Shown here one piece after another: positions 1 to 8,321 of a stretch of 41,731 nt of DNA (positions are counted from its first letter, which is position 1; each line of letters starts with the position of its first letter). Made by a program: the position numbers and the translations under genes. The notes beneath the pieces were generated by a model. The model was not told the DNA's origin, did no database searches, and saw nothing but the letters and a program-made list of their open reading frames with translations. This DNA comes from Thermoplasmata archaeon (GTDB lineage Archaea > Thermoplasmatota > Thermoplasmata > Lutacidiplasmatales > UBA184): NCBI GenBank assembly GCA_021801925.1, contig JAKABH010000009.1, positions 1 through 41,731 of the forward strand, in the 5' to 3' direction.

Positions 1-49
1 CGCGTCGTACTTGGGGTGCCGACAAGGGACGATAGGGAGCGTGCGACAG

Positions 50-238
50 GTGTCCGTTTACAAGTCGCGGAAGCAGTCGGCCGAGGGAGTGTACAACTCC
101 CTCGCCGACCTCCCGTCCCCCGACTTCTCAACGTCCCATCCCCGGCCTAAGAGCAAGGCCGAGGTCGCCCGTCGGCGGGCGAAGGACGAGATTCTCGTTC
201 GGCATGGGATGCGGCCGAGCGTGGGGTATGGACGCTAA
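50..238 (+). CDS. small basic protein, possible antitoxin/partner of the downstream nucleotidyltransferase-like gene; start uncertain (ORF open to the left edge)
   Basis: ORF 11..238 (TTG start); stop overlaps the downstream ATG at 228; alternative GTG near 50; no recognised domain. Confidence 0.35.
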   Translation: MSVYKSRKQSAEGVYNSLADLPSPDFSTSHPRPKSKAEVARRRAKDEILVRHGMRPSVGYGR

Positions 239-796
239 GGCGTTCGACTCCACGCTCCAACGGGCCCGGACTCAAACCGAGCGACTGGCGTGGTTCGGCG
301 CCCTGCTTACGAAGGAAACAGGCCTGGAGGGAAGACTCGTCATCGTCGGTGGGTCTGCCATCGAAATCTACCTCGGGAGCGACCAGTACGTTTCCGAAAA
401 CATCGACGTTGTCGGGGAGAAAGCCCGCATCAAGACCGTCCTGGAGCGAGGGGGTTCTCCGAGGTGTCTGGGAGGGACCGGCGCCGGTACTTGGTAAAGG
501 CCGGGGTCGGGCAGGTGGACATAGTTGGTCCGCAGGAAAAATCCGGCCTTCCTGCCCGTAAGGAAGAAACGACGCACGGGCCCGTCCTCCTTGCCCCCGT
601 GGAATACCTCATCGCCCGCCGACTCGTAATGGCCGCTCAGGAGAAATCACCGGAGAGGTTCAGCCAGGCGGTCGCGCTCGCGGTGGAATTCGGCGACGGT
701 TTGGATTGGGACTACATCGAAGGCAACGCCCGGTACGAGCGAGTGCTGCCGCTCTACCAGCAGCTCTGCGACAGGGTCAAGGCCCTCACCACGTAG
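228..796 (+). pseudogene. nucleotidyltransferase-like (MNT/AbiEii-like fold) protein, frameshifted
   Basis: Frame 0 gives MDAKAFDSTLQ...RLVIVGGSAIEIYLGSDQYVSENIDVVGEKARIKTVLERG; frame 2 continues GFSEVSGRDRRRYLVKAGVGQVDIVG...CDRVKALTT; one G added to the GGGGG run at 450-454 restores one ORF. Confidence 0.6.
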
Positions 797-1159
797 GGGG
801 TCTCCGTCCCGGGGGGACCACCCTCCCCACTGCGGAGTGCCCTCGGTGCAAGTGCCGACCTGATTTCGCCCTGCACGGGAGATTGGTGCTCGCGGCAGCG
901 AAGGATCGGGATTCGCATCCCCCCCGAGTGTAGGTCCCCCTGCTCTCACCCCCCCTCACGGTGGGGCTCGGGTTGGGGATCGCCGCGATCCGGCCCGCGC
1001 GCTCCCGGCGGGGACGTCCCCGGCCGTGCCGGGGCCGGGGGAGGCCGACGCCCGGGGCCCCGATCGGGCGACCCCGACCCCCGTCGCCGTCGGCCCGCCG
1101 CCGACCGGGTTCGGCCGACGGAAATAAGAGGTAGGCGCTTACACCCCCGGCGGGCGTAC

Positions 1160-2902
1160 TTGGCGGCGGCACCTCCTCGATCGGACGATTCGCCGCCCCC
1201 GGTCGCCGTGCCGAAGCAGGCGTTCTCCCTGACGCTCAGCTCGGGGGGCGTCTTCGCGACGAGCCTCGCGGTCCAGCTGATCGGGTTCGCGGGCAGCGTC
1301 ATCCTCTACAAGTACTACGCCATCGGCGACGCCCGGACGGCCCTCCTCGGCACGGCGCAGTTCTTCCTGCTGATCGCCTCGTCGATCAACGGCATCGGCG
1401 ACCTCCGCATCGGGACCGCCTACACCTACTTCCTCGCCCGGGGGATGCCGCCCCGCCAGACGACCGCGACGTACCTCCTGCTTCGCGTGATGATGGTCGG
1501 AGGGATCGGGCTGTTCCTGGTCGTGATCGCGCCGCTGTCGCTCGGCGTCGGCCCGATCGCGCCGCCCGGGATCATGTTCGAGACCCTGGCGCTGTTCCTC
1601 GTCCTGCCGATCTTCTGGTCGATCTCGACCGTCTACAACCAGACGTACATCGGCTCGGGCAATTCGCTCCGGGCCCAGTATCCGTCGCTGATCGAGGCGA
1701 TCGCCCGGGTACCGGCGATCTACTGGGTGACGTTCCACAATCCGACGATCCTCACGATCGCCGCCGCCTACGCGGTCGGTGCGGGGGTGGCGGCGGCGTT
1801 CAGTCTGCCGAGCCTCTGGCCCCGTCTCGCCGGGTTCCGCAAAGTCGAGGCGCTCCGGATGTTCCGCTTCGCCTGGCCGCTCATGGCGAGCCTCCTGCTC
1901 AACTACGTCGTCACCAACACCGTGCCGCTCCTCGTCAAGATCGGGGTCAGCGCGGAGGCGTTCTCCTGGTTCCTCGCCGCGAACGGCTGGCGGGTGCTGG
2001 TCCTGTCGCTCCCGGCGGCGATCACGACGCCGCTGTTCCCGTACCTGGCCGGTCTCCATCGGCTGGAGCGATGGGAAGCGATCCGGACCGGGACGTGGCA
2101 GGCGCTGCGGTACTCCTCGATGCTCTTGGTCCCCGGGGTGATCGCGCTGTTCGTCTACCGGTTCAACTTCCTCGACGACTTCGCGAACCACAGCTACGCG
2201 GTCCAGGGGTCGACCGCGCTCGCGATCCTCGCGATCGGGGCCCTCCCGCTCGCCTTGAGCCAGATCATCCAGTCGAGCATCAACGCCATCGGCCGCCAGC
2301 GGCTCGAGCTGTACATCACGATCACGCAGATCCTCGTCCTGCTCGGCGGGATCGGCCTCCTCATGCCGCCGTGGGGGCCGTTCCCGATCCACCCGGGGAT
2401 CGTCGCGGGGGCGGTCGCGATCCTGCTCTCGTCGGTCGCCGCCCTCGCGCTCAACACCTACTTCATGGAGTCGCTGATCCGGGTCCACATCCACCCCGCC
2501 TCGATCGCCGGCATCACCGTCAGTGCCGCGGGCGCCTTCGGGGCCCTGGTCGCGCTCAACCGGTTCCACCTGTTCCCGGTGAGTTCGAGCGTGGAGCTCC
2601 TCGCCGCCGTCCTCGTCGGCTTCGTCGTCTACTTCGTGATCCTCGCGCTCATCGGCGAACTGTCGCGGGACGACGTGCGGCGGATCGGGCACTCGCTCGG
2701 CCTCCCCCGGTCGGTGGTGGAGGCCGTCGGCCGGATCCCGTGGCGGGATCGGAGCCCCGACCTCGCCCCGCTCACCGATCTCACCCTCGCCCCGGGACTC
2801 CGCTCGACGGAGCTCCCCGAAGCGTTCACCGGGATGCGCGAGATGCCCGAGGTCGGCGATGCGCCGATTCCGGGCGACGGGCCGCGCGAGCCTCCCGACT
2901 GA
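1160..2902 (+). CDS. polysaccharide/lipid flippase-like multi-spanning membrane protein (MATE/MVF superfamily-like)
   Basis: 580-aa ORF with about 12-14 hydrophobic segments; N-terminus FSLTLSSGGVFATSLAVQLIGFAGSVILYKYYAIGDARTALLGTAQF; start could be the GTG near 1208. Confidence 0.7.
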   Translation: MAAAPPRSDDSPPPVAVPKQAFSLTLSSGGVFATSLAVQLIGFAGSVILYKYYAIGDARTALLGTAQFFLLIASSINGIGDLRIGTAYTYFLARGMPPRQTTATYLLLRVMMVGGIGLFLVVIAPLSLGVGPIAPPGIMFETLALFLVLPIFWSISTVYNQTYIGSGNSLRAQYPSLIEAIARVPAIYWVTFHNPTILTIAAAYAVGAGVAAAFSLPSLWPRLAGFRKVEALRMFRFAWPLMASLLLNYVVTNTVPLLVKIGVSAEAFSWFLAANGWRVLVLSLPAAITTPLFPYLAGLHRLERWEAIRTGTWQALRYSSMLLVPGVIALFVYRFNFLDDFANHSYAVQGSTALAILAIGALPLALSQIIQSSINAIGRQRLELYITITQILVLLGGIGLLMPPWGPFPIHPGIVAGAVAILLSSVAALALNTYFMESLIRVHIHPASIAGITVSAAGAFGALVALNRFHLFPVSSSVELLAAVLVGFVVYFVILALIGELSRDDVRRIGHSLGLPRSVVEAVGRIPWRDRSPDLAPLTDLTLAPGLRSTELPEAFTGMREMPEVGDAPIPGDGPREPPD

Positions 2903-3007
2903 GCGGCGCGCCGGCCGTGCGGCCCTCTGTCACGCCGCCGGCTACGGGGGATCTGTGTCGGAGAACGACGCCCGGTAGCGGGATCTGTCGCGACCTCCGC
3001 TTCAGAG

Positions 3008-3015
3008 CATTTATC
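3008..3015 (+). promoter_or_regulatory. TATA-like box (catttatc) for the IscA gene
   Basis: AT-rich octamer in a GC-rich intergenic region, about 40 nt upstream of ATG 3052; GGAGG-like RBS at 3038-3042. Confidence 0.5.
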
Positions 3016-3051
3016 CGCCGGCCTGCGCTCGACCAAGGGAGGCACCGACCC

Positions 3052-3441
3052 ATGGTTCACGTAGAGGTTCGCCCGGCCGCGTCCCTGCAGGTGAAGACGC
3101 TCATCCGCGGCCAGAATCCCGAGGTCGCCGTTCGCGTCTACGCGCAGCCCGGCGGCGGCGGTTGCGGCGGCGGCTCGTCGGTGCAGTTCGGGCTCGCCTT
3201 TGCCCGGCCCCGGCCGGACGACGAGGTCATCCCGGGCGACGGCTACCGGCTCCTGGTCGACCCGTCCAGCACGAAGTTCGTCGACGGGGCGGTCATCGAC
3301 TACGTCGAGGGCCTCCAGGAATCCGGGTTCAAGATCACCAACCCGACGCTCCCGGAACCGGACGACGCGGGACGGTCCGGGGGCTGCGGCTCGTGCGGAA
3401 GCAACTCCTCCAACGGCGGCGGCTGCGGCTGCGGGCACTGA
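3052..3441 (+). CDS. HesB/IscA-type iron-sulfur cluster assembly protein with Cys/Gly-rich C-terminal extension
   Basis: MVHVEVRPAASLQVKTLI...VRVYAQPGGGGCGGGSSVQFGLAF...VDPSSTKFVDGAVIDYVEGLQESGFKITNPTLPE...CGSCGSNSSNGGGCGCGH. Confidence 0.85.
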   Translation: MVHVEVRPAASLQVKTLIRGQNPEVAVRVYAQPGGGGCGGGSSVQFGLAFARPRPDDEVIPGDGYRLLVDPSSTKFVDGAVIDYVEGLQESGFKITNPTLPEPDDAGRSGGCGSCGSNSSNGGGCGCGH

Positions 3442-3511
3442 TCGCCTCCCCGACGATCCCGGCGCCGTCGGCGGGTAGGTCCGCCCGGCCTAGGGGCTCC
3501 CCGGGGGACCC

Positions 3512-4438
3512 GTGACCGCCGAACCGCTGCGGGCGGAGAACCTCCGCAAGATCTACACCGTCAAGGGGGCGCCGCCGGTCGAGGCGCTGTCCGGGGTCTC
3601 GATGGCGGTCCACCCCGGCGAGCGGGTCGCCCTGCTCGGGCGGAACGGGGCCGGGAAGACGACGTTCCTCCGGATCGCCTCGACCCTGCTCCGTCCGACG
3701 TCGGGGACGATCGAGGTCTTCGGCTACGACGTCGACGCGGTGCCCGAGCGGGCGCGGCCGTACATCGCCGTCGTCCCCCAGGAGGGGAAGCCGTTCTTCC
3801 ACCTCTGCCCGCGGGAGCAGATCTACACCTACCTGCGGGCCCGCGGACTCTCCCGCGAGACGGCGAAGAGCCGCACGGAGGAGTCGCTCGTGCGGATGGG
3901 CCTCACCGAGGTCGCCGACCGGCTCGCGATCACGCTCTCGGGCGGCCAGCGGCAGCGGACGATGGTCGCGACCGTGATCGCGACGCAGGCGCCGCTGCTG
4001 TTCCTCGACGAGCCGACGATCGGGATGGACCCGTTCGCCCGGCGGGAGGTCTGGGCGTCGCTCCGGGATCTCACGACGAAGGGGTCGACGATCCTCCTGA
4101 CCACCCACTACCTGGACGAAGCGGAGGCGCTGAGCCACCGCCTCTACATCGTCGAGCGGGGCCGGGTGATCGTGACCGGGACAGCGGACGAACTGAAGCG
4201 GTCGGTCGGCGGGACGCTGAAGGTCGTGCTGCCCGGCGCGGCGGGCCGGGCGAGCGAGTTTGCCTCGTTCGGGGAGACCGTCCCCGACGGCGGCACCCTC
4301 ACGGTGATCGTGGCGCCGGAGCGCCTCGGGGAGCTCATGGACCTCGCCGTCCGCAGCCACCTGACGGCGACCGTCGGCCCGGTGACCCTCGAGGAGGCGT
4401 TCCTGCGGGTCGTCGGACGGAAGATCGATGAGGAGTGA
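3512..4438 (+). CDS. ABC transporter ATP-binding protein
   Basis: GTG start; Walker A GRNGAGKTT, signature LSGGQRQR, Walker B LLFLDEPTIGMD. Confidence 0.95.
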   Translation: MTAEPLRAENLRKIYTVKGAPPVEALSGVSMAVHPGERVALLGRNGAGKTTFLRIASTLLRPTSGTIEVFGYDVDAVPERARPYIAVVPQEGKPFFHLCPREQIYTYLRARGLSRETAKSRTEESLVRMGLTEVADRLAITLSGGQRQRTMVATVIATQAPLLFLDEPTIGMDPFARREVWASLRDLTTKGSTILLTTHYLDEAEALSHRLYIVERGRVIVTGTADELKRSVGGTLKVVLPGAAGRASEFASFGETVPDGGTLTVIVAPERLGELMDLAVRSHLTATVGPVTLEEAFLRVVGRKIDEE

Positions 4439-5186
4439 AATCGCCACCACCCGGGCGTTCGGCGGCACCGCCGCGTTCCTCTGGACCGAGGTCCTCGTCC
4501 AGGCGCACGAGGAGCTCGCGATGGCGACGGCGATGGTGACGCAGGTCGTCCTGCTGGTCTTCGTCTACATCCTCGCGCCGTCGCTGATCGGCGTCGCGCT
4601 GGTCGGCTCGGTCGTCTTCTCGACGTTCACCCTCGGCCAGCGGGTCCTCAACGAGGCGGCGTACATCCGCATCGACCACAAGGCGACCGACCTGTATCTG
4701 GCCGGCCCGATGACCGCCGAGGGGTATTTCCTCGGGATGGCCGTCGGGATCCTGGTCGTCTACCTGCCTCCGGTGGCGATCCTCGGGGCCTTGACCGTCC
4801 TGGTCGCCCACCTCTCCGTGGCGACGGCGCTCCTCCTCTTCGGACTGTCGGGGGTCGTCTGGCTGTTCGCGGCGTCGATCGGCTACATCTTCTCGACGTT
4901 CTTCCGCGACAACCGGGCGATCTGGGCCTACGCGAGCCTCTTCTTCAACGTCTTCGGGGTGCTGCCGCCCGTCTTCTATCCGTTCGGCTACTTCCCCGCC
5001 TACCTGCGGCCGGTGGCGCTCTTGATGCCGCCGAGCGCGGCCGCGGCGCTGGTCCAGAGCCGGCTCGGCGCCACGGTCCTCTCCACCGGCGAGACGTGGC
5101 TCGCCGTCGTCGGGCTCGCCGTCGAGACGACCGGCCTCTTCGTCTTCGCCGCCTACTGGGCGCGCCGGACCGTCCGGGGGGCGTAG
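4428..5186 (+). CDS. ABC-2 type permease
   Basis: 252 aa, about 6 TM segments, overlaps the ATPase ORF by 11 nt. Confidence 0.85.
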   Translation: MRSEIATTRAFGGTAAFLWTEVLVQAHEELAMATAMVTQVVLLVFVYILAPSLIGVALVGSVVFSTFTLGQRVLNEAAYIRIDHKATDLYLAGPMTAEGYFLGMAVGILVVYLPPVAILGALTVLVAHLSVATALLLFGLSGVVWLFAASIGYIFSTFFRDNRAIWAYASLFFNVFGVLPPVFYPFGYFPAYLRPVALLMPPSAAAALVQSRLGATVLSTGETWLAVVGLAVETTGLFVFAAYWARRTVRGA

Positions 5187-5190
5187 CGGG

Positions 5191-5973
5191 ATGGCCGGCG
5201 TGGAGGCGGAGTTCCCCGGCGTCCCGACCCGGGGCCGCGCGCTGCCCGCCTTCGCCCTCGTCGGCTGGCGGTGGATCAGCCGCAACCCGGCGGTCACGAT
5301 CACGCCGGTCCTGCTGCCGTTCATTTTCCTCTACTTCCTCTCGCTCATCTCGCCGCCCCGCCTCGTGCCCCTCGAGATCGTCGGCGCGATGCTGTTCACC
5401 ATGCAGAACATCGGCAGCTGGGTCCTGGGGGACAGCGCCACGTGGCGGATCGAGTGCTCCCTCCAGGACATGTTCGTCGCGAGCCCGCTCGGCCGGATCC
5501 GGTACCTGTTCGGCATCGCCTTCTCGAACCTCATCGCGATGCTGCCGGCGCTCGCGATCCTCTTCGCCCTCCTGGTCTGGAAGGGCGGAGTGGAGGGGGT
5601 GCCGATGACCCTGTTCGGGGCCGCCGCGCTGGCGGCGAGCCTCGCGACGCTCTGGATCCTCTTCTCGGCGATCGGGATCGCGATCTCGAGCCGGGTCAAG
5701 ACCCAGCGGGAGATCTGGCCGGTCGGCAACCTCACGTTCACCCTCTTGGGGATGCTGTCGCCGCTGTACTACCCCCTCTCGGCGCTCCCGCCGATCTGGC
5801 AGGACGCCGCCCGCTTCCTGCCGACGACCTACGCCGCGCTCTTCGTCCAGGGGGCCCTCGGGATCACGCCCGCCCCCGCCGCGACGCTCGCCGCCTACGG
5901 CGCGCTCCTCGGGCTGTCGGCGGTCGTGGGGCTCCTCCTCTCCCTCCGTCTCTACCGCTGGGGCGAAGCGTGA
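5191..5973 (+). CDS. ABC-2 type permease
   Basis: 260 aa, about 6 TM segments, 4 nt after the preceding permease gene. Confidence 0.85.
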   Translation: MAGVEAEFPGVPTRGRALPAFALVGWRWISRNPAVTITPVLLPFIFLYFLSLISPPRLVPLEIVGAMLFTMQNIGSWVLGDSATWRIECSLQDMFVASPLGRIRYLFGIAFSNLIAMLPALAILFALLVWKGGVEGVPMTLFGAAALAASLATLWILFSAIGIAISSRVKTQREIWPVGNLTFTLLGMLSPLYYPLSALPPIWQDAARFLPTTYAALFVQGALGITPAPAATLAAYGALLGLSAVVGLLLSLRLYRWGEA

Positions 5974-6146
5974 CCGGCACGCCTTCCAACGACCCCGACA
6001 CGTTCATAGGGGGTGCCGCCATGGTCGGAGCGGTGCCCTTGCGCAACGAGACGTCCCCAGCACGGCCGAATCGTCGGGGGTCTCGACCGGGCGCCGAGGC
6101 CAATCCCTCCTCCGCACGCCGGGGGACGGGGCGCTGAGAACGCACG

Positions 6147-6464
6147 ATGGCGAACGACGAGTTCGATGAGATCCTGTCCGCGCTCGACCGCGAGACCGCG
6201 CGCATCCGGGTCCGCGCCGAGCCGCGCCGGTACAACAAGCCCGCGACCGTGATCTCCGGCTTCCCGCCGGGGGTCGACCTCGAGGAGACGACCCGGACGC
6301 TCAAGAACCGCCTCGCGACCGGCGGCTCCGTGGTCGACGGCGAGGTCTACCTCCAGGGGGACCACCGGGCCCGGATCCGGGACGAGCTCGCCCGCCTCGG
6401 CTTCGACCCCGAGACGGTCGAGGTGTCGGACACGGCACTCCCGAAGCGGGGCCGCCGCGGCTAG
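6147..6464 (+). CDS. translation initiation factor SUI1/eIF1 family (aIF1)
   Basis: NKPATVISGFPPGVDLEETTRTLKNRLATGGSVVDGEVYLQGDHRARIRDELARLGF matches the SUI1 core. Confidence 0.93.
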   Translation: MANDEFDEILSALDRETARIRVRAEPRRYNKPATVISGFPPGVDLEETTRTLKNRLATGGSVVDGEVYLQGDHRARIRDELARLGFDPETVEVSDTALPKRGRRG

Positions 6465-6481
6465 GGGCGTTTCGGCGCCCC
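6464..6481 (+). terminator. GC hairpin directly after the SUI1 stop
   Basis: GGGGCG-tttcgg-CGCCCC starting at the stop codon. Confidence 0.4.
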
Positions 6482-6579
6482 CGGCCGGTCCGTACACCGG
6501 CTCCCCGTCCCGCCGGCCGATCGCCCCCCGGCGCCGCTCACGGTATATGCGGGCGCCCGGTCCCTTGACGGAGCCGACC

Positions 6580-7437
6580 ATGGCGGCATACGCTCACCCG
6601 GAAGTGCTGGTGGAGAACGACTGGCTCGCTGCGCACCTCACCGACCCCAAGGTACGGGTCGTCGAGGTCGACTACGACGCGGCGGCGAACTACGTACTCG
6701 GGCACGTTCCGGGCGCCGTGCTGTTCGACTGGCGACGCGACATCAACGACCCGGTCGCCCGCGACCTCCTCTCCCGGGAGGCGCTCGAGGCGCTGTTCCG
6801 CCGCGCGGGGATCGAGGCAGATTCGACGATCGTCCTCTACGGGGACTTCAACAACTGGTTCGCCGCCTTCGCCTACTGGGTCTTCGCCTACTACGGCGTC
6901 TCGAACACGAAGCTGCTGAACGGCGGCCGGAAGAAGTGGATCGCCGAGGACCGCCCGTTCACCAAGGCGGTGCCGACGCCGACCCCGAGCCGGTACACCG
7001 CCCCGGCCCCGGTCCCGTCGCTGCGGGTCTACCTGGACGACGTCCGGGCGGCGCTGCCCAAGGTCCAGGCGGGGAAGATGGCCCTCGTCGACGTCCGCGG
7101 GCCGAAGGAGTTCTCGGGGGAGGTCACGGCGCCGGCCGAATACCCGACCGAGCACGCCCAGCGCGGCGGCCACATTCCCGGGGCGAAGAACGTCCCGTGG
7201 GCCCAGGCGGTCCGGGACGACGGGACGTTCAAGTCCCGCGAGGAGCTCGAAGCGATCTACGGCGGCAAGGGGATCACCCCCTCCACTCCCGTCATCACCT
7301 ACTGCCGCATCGGCGAGCGGTCGAGCCACACCTGGTTCGTCCTCAAGTATCTCCTCGGATACCCCGACGTCCGGAACTACGACGGCTCCTGGACCGAGTG
7401 GGGGAACCTGATCCGGACCCCGATCGAGCGTCCGTAG
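6580..7437 (+). CDS. sseA: thiosulfate/3-mercaptopyruvate sulfurtransferase (two-domain rhodanese)
   Basis: ATG 6580; VLFDWRRDINDPVARDLL..., active-site loop YCRIGERSS; TATATG box at about 6544. Confidence 0.92.
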   Translation: MAAYAHPEVLVENDWLAAHLTDPKVRVVEVDYDAAANYVLGHVPGAVLFDWRRDINDPVARDLLSREALEALFRRAGIEADSTIVLYGDFNNWFAAFAYWVFAYYGVSNTKLLNGGRKKWIAEDRPFTKAVPTPTPSRYTAPAPVPSLRVYLDDVRAALPKVQAGKMALVDVRGPKEFSGEVTAPAEYPTEHAQRGGHIPGAKNVPWAQAVRDDGTFKSREELEAIYGGKGITPSTPVITYCRIGERSSHTWFVLKYLLGYPDVRNYDGSWTEWGNLIRTPIERP

Positions 7438-7460
7438 GGCGTGGCGCCCCCCCCCAAGGG

Positions 7461-7478
7461 GGCGGAGGCGCCTCCGCC
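7461..7478. terminator. perfect 18-bp palindrome between convergent genes, possible bidirectional terminator
   Basis: GGCGGAGGCGCCTCCGCC, preceded by GCCCCCCCCCAAGGGGGC. Confidence 0.45.
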
Positions 7479-8182
7479 TACCCCGCTCCGCCGCGCGGGC
7501 GCCGGGTCGGCTTCGGGTCGGCCTCCTTGCGGACGAGGAACTGGTGGAGCGCCTCCTCGCGGCGGTGGGCGACGACCGTATGGCCGGTCTGGTCCGACCA
7601 GCGGACCATCTCGATCGGGCTCGTCGGATCGTCGGTAACGAGGAGGAGGTGGCTCCCCGCCGGCCGTCCCGCGAGCTCCTCGTTCAGACGGGAGAGGACC
7701 GCCGAGCATTCGCTGCCGATCTCGTAGAGCTCCGCGTCGGGCGTGGCGGGCCAGCAGCGGATCCGCTCGCGGACGATCCGCTCCTCAAGGCGGGCGGCGA
7801 TCGCGCTCGCCGGCTCCAGCGTGGGGGGGCCGGGCGGGGGCCCGGTCGGCCGGATCCGGACGATCCAGCCGTCGGCATACGGGGCGTCGTTGAGCAGCCG
7901 CGGGCGGGTCGAGAGCGCGGGGTTCCGCTCGAGGACGACGGCGTCGACCGGGAGGCGCACGGCGCCGGTATATCGGACGCTTTCCACGGTCGCCACGCTG
8001 CGGCCGGCGGCGACGGTCCCGTCGACCGGGCGGAACTCGACCCGCAGGAACGGGCCGGCGAAGGCGCCGAGGGTGGCGAGGAGCCCGAGCCGGGCGCTCC
8101 CGTCCGCCTCCGCCTGCCACCAGACGTCGTGCTCCAGGTCGTAGAGCCGGTCCTCGGGGAGCGGGCAGCCTCGGATCTCCAT
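7478..8182 (-). CDS. GcvH-like (lipoyl-fold) domain fused to TusA/SirA-like sulfur-carrier domain
   Basis: N-half: VESVRYTGAVRLPVDAVVLERN...LLNDAPYADGWIVRIRP (GcvH-like, Lys to Arg); C-half: AELYEIGSECSAVLSRLNEELAGRPAGSHLLLVTDDPTSPIEMVRWSDQTGHTVV...FLVRK aligns with TusA. Start ATG 8182 supported by a TATA box at 8207-8216. Confidence 0.8.
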   Translation of the reverse strand: MEIRGCPLPEDRLYDLEHDVWWQAEADGSARLGLLATLGAFAGPFLRVEFRPVDGTVAAGRSVATVESVRYTGAVRLPVDAVVLERNPALSTRPRLLNDAPYADGWIVRIRPTGPPPGPPTLEPASAIAARLEERIVRERIRCWPATPDAELYEIGSECSAVLSRLNEELAGRPAGSHLLLVTDDPTSPIEMVRWSDQTGHTVVAHRREEALHQFLVRKEADPKPTRRPRGGAG

Positions 8183-8206
8183 CCGGCCCGGGGCAGGCGG
8201 TCGCCG

Positions 8207-8216
8207 CCCTATAGGG
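8207..8216 (-). promoter_or_regulatory. TATA box CCCTATAGGG for the GcvH-TusA gene
   Basis: Centre about 29 nt upstream of ATG 8182 on the minus strand; consistent with a leaderless transcript. Confidence 0.55.
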
Positions 8217-8321
8217 ACGACGGGGTCTCCGCGGGCGGCTTTCGCCGGACGCACGGCCGTTGCATCTCCCTCATCTTCGCAAGGGTTAAACCTCCCCCCG
8301 TCTCGGCCGACCTCGGTTACC

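Noticed and set aside
900-965. tRNA-like segment (ggattcgcatccc... resembling a reversed T-arm)
   Set aside because: No 7-bp acceptor stem or proper anticodon arm could be drawn; treated as chance GC-rich sequence.
1139-2692. 517-aa minus-strand ORF, highly charged (D/E/R)
   Set aside because: Shadow ORF opposite the flippase gene; no domain pattern.
6036-6046. cttgcgcaacg as a further copy of the TTGCGCCAA box
   Set aside because: Different core (TTGCGCAA) and no CTATCC-like element at the required spacing.
6021-6137. 38-codon ORF just upstream of SUI1 as a possible uORF
   Set aside because: TATA-like ttcatag is too close to its ATG for a transcript to include it; no supporting composition.
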